The position numbers and the translations under genes are program-made. DNA of 64,000 nt, from positions 310,001 to 374,000 of the forward strand of contig NZ_FRCB01000001.1 in NCBI RefSeq assembly GCF_900142765.1, given 5' to 3'. The DNA is from Roseovarius litoreus. Its GTDB lineage: Bacteria > Pseudomonadota > Alphaproteobacteria > Rhodobacterales > Rhodobacteraceae. Shown piece after piece: positions 60,961 through 64,000 of the stretch. The notes beneath the pieces were generated by a model. It was not told the DNA's origin and ran no database searches. It saw nothing but the letters and a program-made list of their open reading frames with translations. Positions within the stretch are counted from its first letter, which is position 1. Each line of letters begins with the position of its first letter.

Positions 60961-61488
60961 TCAGAAATGGCCAAACGCATTCTCGAGGATGTCCGCGCAC
61001 CCCGTTCCATCGACAACCGCAAGGTCGAACCGCACCTGCGCCAATTGTCCTTCGGGCACCCTCCCCAGATATTCCGAGGCGGCGGCATGAATACGCCGCA
61101 TCTGGGCCGGGCGCAGCCGCAGGATCGCCTCTTGCGTGCTGCGCGCCGCCTTGACCTCGCAGAATACGATCTCAGACCCATCGCGCAGGATCAGGTCGAT
61201 CTCACCGCCACGCCCACGCCACCGCGTCTCGAGCAAGTCGATGCCCCTTCTGTCATAGGCCAGCGCCACGATCTTTTCAGCAGCCGCACCTGCCAGCCAG
61301 GACCGCAGCCCACGATCCTGCCGTGCAGTCTTCGCAGGACCCGCATCGCCATCCTTACGGGTATCGCGGGCATCGCCCGCAATGGCCACCGGCAGCTTGG
61401 GCAATGCCCTGTCGCGCTCCCGTGCCGCGGCATAGCCGAACAGGTCCGTTTCAAACATATCCAGATCCCCGAGAAGATCGCCCGTCAT
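60961..61488 (-). CDS. YraN family (UPF0102) protein with N-terminal extension
   Basis: A 175-residue protein whose C-terminal 110 residues form a YraN domain of the restriction-nuclease-like superfamily: AGAAAEKIVALAYDRRGIDL, WRGRGGEIDLIL and IVFCEVKAARS give the Glu/Asp-Glu-x-Lys positions. The family is linked to Holliday junction processing but is poorly characterised. The first 65 residues (DMFETDLFGYAAARERDRAL) are an extra, low-similarity stretch. Its start overlaps the rsmI stop (ATGA), the usual rsmI-yraN order. Confidence 0.88.
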   Translation of the reverse strand: MTGDLLGDLDMFETDLFGYAAARERDRALPKLPVAIAGDARDTRKDGDAGPAKTARQDRGLRSWLAGAAAEKIVALAYDRRGIDLLETRWRGRGGEIDLILRDGSEIVFCEVKAARSTQEAILRLRPAQMRRIHAAASEYLGRVPEGQLAQVRFDLAVVDGTGCADILENAFGHF

Positions 61489-62363
61489 CCCGCATCATCC
61501 TTTTGCTGCCGGTCCAGCTCCAGCGCCCGCTGATAGACCTGCCGCCGTTTCAGCCCCAGTTCCGCCGCAACCTTATCCGCCGCATCACGCACCGAATGCT
61601 CCGACAGGACCGCCATCAGTCTTTCGTCTAAATCAAATTCCCGAATTTTCGGTAAACGCCCACGATCCACCAAGACCACGATTTCACCCTTGAGAGGTCG
61701 CTCCGAGCACAGCGTTGCGAGATCGTCCAACGTGCCGCGAAGCACCTCCTCGAATTTCTTGGTCAGTTCCCGACACACAGCCGCCTGCCGCTCCCCCCCA
61801 AGCACGGTGGCGGCATCACGCAGCATCGCCGCCACGCGTTTGGGCGATTCGTAGAAGACCAGCGTGCCGGGAACCTCTGCCAGCGTCTCGAGCGCGGTTT
61901 TCCGCTTGCCCGAGGCATTGGGCAGGAAGCCCGCGAAAAAGAAATGATCCGTCGGCAGCCCCGCCACAGTGAGGGCCGTGATCACCGCCGATGGCCCCGG
62001 CGCCGAAATCAGGTGATACCCAGCCTCCAGCGCGGCCCGCGCCAGATCGAACCCCGGATCAGCCACCATGGGCGTGCCCGCCTCGGAGGCATAGACCACC
62101 GATTTGCCCTCCTCGAGCGCACGCATGAGGCGCGGGCGCACCCGTTCCCCGTTATGATCGTGGTACGACACGAGCGGCCTGTCGGCCAAGGCAATGCCGT
62201 GAATATCCATCAGCTTTCTCAAGCTCCGCGTATCCTCGGCGGCGATCACATCCGCCGAGGCCAGGATATCAAGCGTCCGCAAGGTAATGTCGCGCGCCGT
62301 TCCGATCGGCGTCGCCACCAGATACAGCCCTGGCGCCAGAGCCTGCCGTTTTGGATTCACCAC
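61485..62363 (-). CDS. rsmI: 16S rRNA (cytidine1402-2'-O)-methyltransferase
   Basis: A 292-residue tetrapyrrole-methylase-fold enzyme that 2'-O-methylates C1402 of 16S rRNA in the P site. Diagnostic segments: GLYLVATPIGTARDITLRTL, VVYASEAGTPMVADPGFDLA and LISAPGPSAVITALTVAGLP. The start MVNPKRQALAPG is typical. It is divergent from the lipoprotein gene at 62450 and begins the rsmI-yraN-gshB-esterase operon. Confidence 0.95.
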   Translation of the reverse strand: MVNPKRQALAPGLYLVATPIGTARDITLRTLDILASADVIAAEDTRSLRKLMDIHGIALADRPLVSYHDHNGERVRPRLMRALEEGKSVVYASEAGTPMVADPGFDLARAALEAGYHLISAPGPSAVITALTVAGLPTDHFFFAGFLPNASGKRKTALETLAEVPGTLVFYESPKRVAAMLRDAATVLGGERQAAVCRELTKKFEEVLRGTLDDLATLCSERPLKGEIVVLVDRGRLPKIREFDLDERLMAVLSEHSVRDAADKVAAELGLKRRQVYQRALELDRQQKDDAG

Positions 62364-62449
62364 TGGACCCGCCTCGCATGACGTTTATTATCGGACCCGA
62401 GACCGCATCGGGCTACGGCCCCACCGGAAATCAAGGAGTGACCGTAGCC

Positions 62450-63628
62450 ATGTTCGCCGTTTTGTCCCTCGTCCGCAAGCCAGCCACACGGATTGCCGCC
62501 CTTTTCGCCTTTGTCTGGCTGGCCGCCTGCCAACCCGTGGCGACGACCACCGGCGGCGGGCAACCGGTCGCCCCATCGGCGCCGGTGCCTGTGGCGCTGC
62601 TGCTGCCGCATGGGTCGGGTGTGCCTCAGGAGCAGAAACTCGCCCGTGACATGGAAAACGCGGCCCGACTGGCTGTCGCCGATCTCGGCGGGGTTCAGAT
62701 CGACCTGCGCGTCTACGGCACCGCCGGGCAGGCCGCTCAGGCCCGGACCGCCGCCATGAACGCCGTGGCGGACGGGGCCAGGATCATCATCGGCCCGTTG
62801 CATGCGGAATCCGCCAACGCAGTTGCGGTCGCTGTTGCGGGTAGCAACGTGAACGTGCTCACTTTCTCGAACAATCCGACGATCGCAGGCGGAAACCTGT
62901 TCGTTCTGGGACAGACTTTCGACAACACCGCCGACAGGCTCGTCTCCTTCGCCACCCGGCAAGGCAAATCCCGGATCATGTCGGTCTATTCGGACAATCT
63001 TGCCGGGCAGCTTGGCCGCCAGGCCATCGAGCAGGCGATCGCGCGGCACGGGGCGACACAGGCGGGCAGCGTCGGCTATGAGTTTTCGCAAGACGGCGTG
63101 GTCGCCGCCGTCCCACAGATCAGAATGGCCGCCACCCAGAATGGGGCCGACGCGATCTTCCTCACCGCCAACACTGCCGGCGCATTGCCGCTCTTCTCGC
63201 AGATGCTGCCCGAAGCCGGCCTCAGCCCCGACACGGTTCAATACATGGGTCTCAGCCGGTGGGATACCCCGCCCCAGACGCTGGAGCTTCCGGGCGTTCA
63301 GGGCGGCTGGTTCGCCCTGCCCGATCCGCAGCGCAGCGCCCAGTTCCGCCAGCGCTTCGAAGCGGCCTATGGCGAGCGCCCGCATGATCTGGCCGGGCTC
63401 TCCTATGACGGGATCGCAGCCGTGGGCGCCCTTGCCCAGACCCGTCAGCGCGATGCTCTCACGCGCGAGGCTCTGACCCAAAGCGCGGGCTTCCAGGGCG
63501 TCAACGGCGTCTTCCGGTTCCGCCCTGACGGAACCAACGAACGCGGGCTGGCCGTGGCCACCATTCGGCAAAATCAGGTTGTCGTCATCGACCCCGCACC
63601 GCGCAGCTTCGGTGGGGCGGGCTTCTAG
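62450..63628 (+). CDS. Penicillin-binding protein activator (LpoA-like) lipoprotein
   Basis: A 392-residue lipoprotein with a signal peptide ending in FVWLAAC (lipidated Cys about residue 25). The mature part is a periplasmic-binding-protein type 1 fold (VPVALLLPHGSG, NVLTFSNNPTIAGGNLFVLG, FRFRPDGTNERGLAVATI), as in the C-terminal domain of LpoA that activates PBP1A. The gene is divergent from rsmI as in many Proteobacteria. ATG 62450 follows AAGGAG at a wide spacing. It could alternatively be an amino-acid-binding protein, but no ABC transporter genes are adjacent. Confidence 0.85.
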   Translation: MFAVLSLVRKPATRIAALFAFVWLAACQPVATTTGGGQPVAPSAPVPVALLLPHGSGVPQEQKLARDMENAARLAVADLGGVQIDLRVYGTAGQAAQARTAAMNAVADGARIIIGPLHAESANAVAVAVAGSNVNVLTFSNNPTIAGGNLFVLGQTFDNTADRLVSFATRQGKSRIMSVYSDNLAGQLGRQAIEQAIARHGATQAGSVGYEFSQDGVVAAVPQIRMAATQNGADAIFLTANTAGALPLFSQMLPEAGLSPDTVQYMGLSRWDTPPQTLELPGVQGGWFALPDPQRSAQFRQRFEAAYGERPHDLAGLSYDGIAAVGALAQTRQRDALTREALTQSAGFQGVNGVFRFRPDGTNERGLAVATIRQNQVVVIDPAPRSFGGAGF

Positions 63629-63658
63629 GACCGGCCAGGGGCCAGCCGAAAGGATACC

Positions 63659-64000
63659 ATGAAAGACGCAGTATCCACGCCGGACAACCTGATCTGCCCG
63701 GCCCGGGACATTTTCGACACCGCCTCGGTCGACGCCCGTCTGACCGAGGCGCTGGCCTCGGCAGGCTCCGATCACATGGCCGTGCGCAAGGCCGTGGTCT
63801 CCGTCCTGTCGCAAGCCCTAGGTCATGGCCGCCAGGTGATCGCCGATGCCTTCGCAGAACATCCGTTTTCGGCGCGCCCCACCGTGCACGCCTATAGCTG
63901 GCTCACGGATTGTGTGATCCTGACCGCCCTGGACGTGGCGATCAACCATATGCACCCGCTGGCGACCCCCACCAATTCCGAACGCATCACCGTCTTCGCG
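63659..64000 (+). CDS. glnD: [Protein-PII] uridylyltransferase, N-terminal part
   Basis: Only the first 114 residues are present; the frame runs off the window. GlnD senses glutamine and uridylylates or deuridylylates PII, controlling nitrogen assimilation. LICPARDIFDTASVDARLTE and YSWLTDCVILTALDVAINHM, with HPLATPTNSERITVFA at the edge, match the start of Rhodobacterales GlnD. The catalytic nucleotidyltransferase motif lies beyond the window. The ATG is preceded by AAGGATACC. The location may link it functionally to the glnT cluster only indirectly. Confidence 0.85.
   Translation, partial: MKDAVSTPDNLICPARDIFDTASVDARLTEALASAGSDHMAVRKAVVSVLSQALGHGRQVIADAFAEHPFSARPTVHAYSWLTDCVILTALDVAINHMHPLATPTNSERITVFA

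Noticed and set aside
1-64000. CRISPR arrays, tRNA or rRNA genes, transposases and prophage genes
   Set aside because: All intergenic gaps were scanned for spaced repeats, TTCGANTC-type T-arms and mobile-element proteins; none was convincing.

Overview
The window is GC-rich chromosomal DNA from an alphaproteobacterium, almost certainly a Rhodobacteraceae (Roseobacter-group) member. Supporting signs are paired b and b' ATP synthase subunits in a stand-alone F0 operon, a class I lysyl-tRNA synthetase, MipZ in place of Min proteins, an RpoHII-type heat-shock sigma factor with an RpoE-like promoter, a CoaBC-Dut-MoeB cluster, and an ectABC-ask ectoine locus that points to a marine or halotolerant lifestyle. 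No rRNA, tRNA, CRISPR array, transposase or prophage gene was seen. Almost all of it is dense core genome with many 1 to 8 bp gene overlaps.

Layout. 0-7.6 kb: end of accD, folC, a convergent gap with a possible small RNA, the F0 operon atpI-B-E-F'-F (minus), an autoregulated ArsR gene, an EamA exporter, and a LysR gene divergent from an azoreductase. 7.6-14.7 kb: translation block ffh, GNAT, chorismate mutase, rpsP, bluB, a 47-residue membrane ORF, rimM, trmD, rplS, rpmE, then mipZ. 14.7-20.4 kb: EamA exporter, DUF2585 protein, HpcH/HpaI aldolase, glucokinase, parE. 20.4-25.2 kb: the least understood stretch, with two tiny overlapping genes, an 11-bp tandem repeat array, a methyltransferase, a lipoprotein with an HExxH motif, a lipoprotein cytochrome c, a 118-bp MITE-like element, and lysK. 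25.2-30.3 kb: terB, an L,D-transpeptidase, copA with its CueR operator, cueR, and a cytochrome P450. 30.3-32.4 kb: a divergent GlxA-type regulator and NTF2-like protein, flanked by roughly 300-bp gene-free stretches (possible accessory insert).

32.4-36.9 kb: ectoine synthesis (ectA-ectB-ectC-ask, minus) with divergent ectR. 36.9-44.7 kb: a type III glutamine synthetase/gamma-glutamylmethylamide synthetase-like gene followed by three split glutamate-synthase-like subunits (GlxB/C/D, equivalent to MgsA/B/C), a 137-aa unknown, a nitrilase-family amidohydrolase and a 196-aa unknown, with a divergent FadR-type regulator. The longer junctions of this operon each carry a long hairpin. 44.9-49.6 kb: capsule export ATPase and KpsE-like protein, kdsA, and a phosphomannomutase/phosphoglucomutase, without a KpsM permease. 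49.7-64 kb: M3 peptidase, membrane-anchored MoeB, dut, coaBC, chaN-rpoHII, cobU and a phosphatase, comM, an esterase, gshB-yraN-rsmI, a penicillin-binding-protein activator lipoprotein, and the start of glnD.

The functional themes are energy conversion, ribosome and tRNA maturation, osmoprotection, copper and oxidative-stress handling (CopA/CueR, RpoHII, GshB, azoreductase), cobalamin assembly (BluB, CobU) and organic nitrogen use. I did not find a clearly new defence or mobile system. The best candidates for undescribed biology are the structured leader of ffh, the 11-bp array with its neighbouring unknown genes, the intergenic small-RNA candidate near 1.7 kb, the hairpin-punctuated glutamine-synthetase operon, and the 118-bp terminal-inverted-repeat element.
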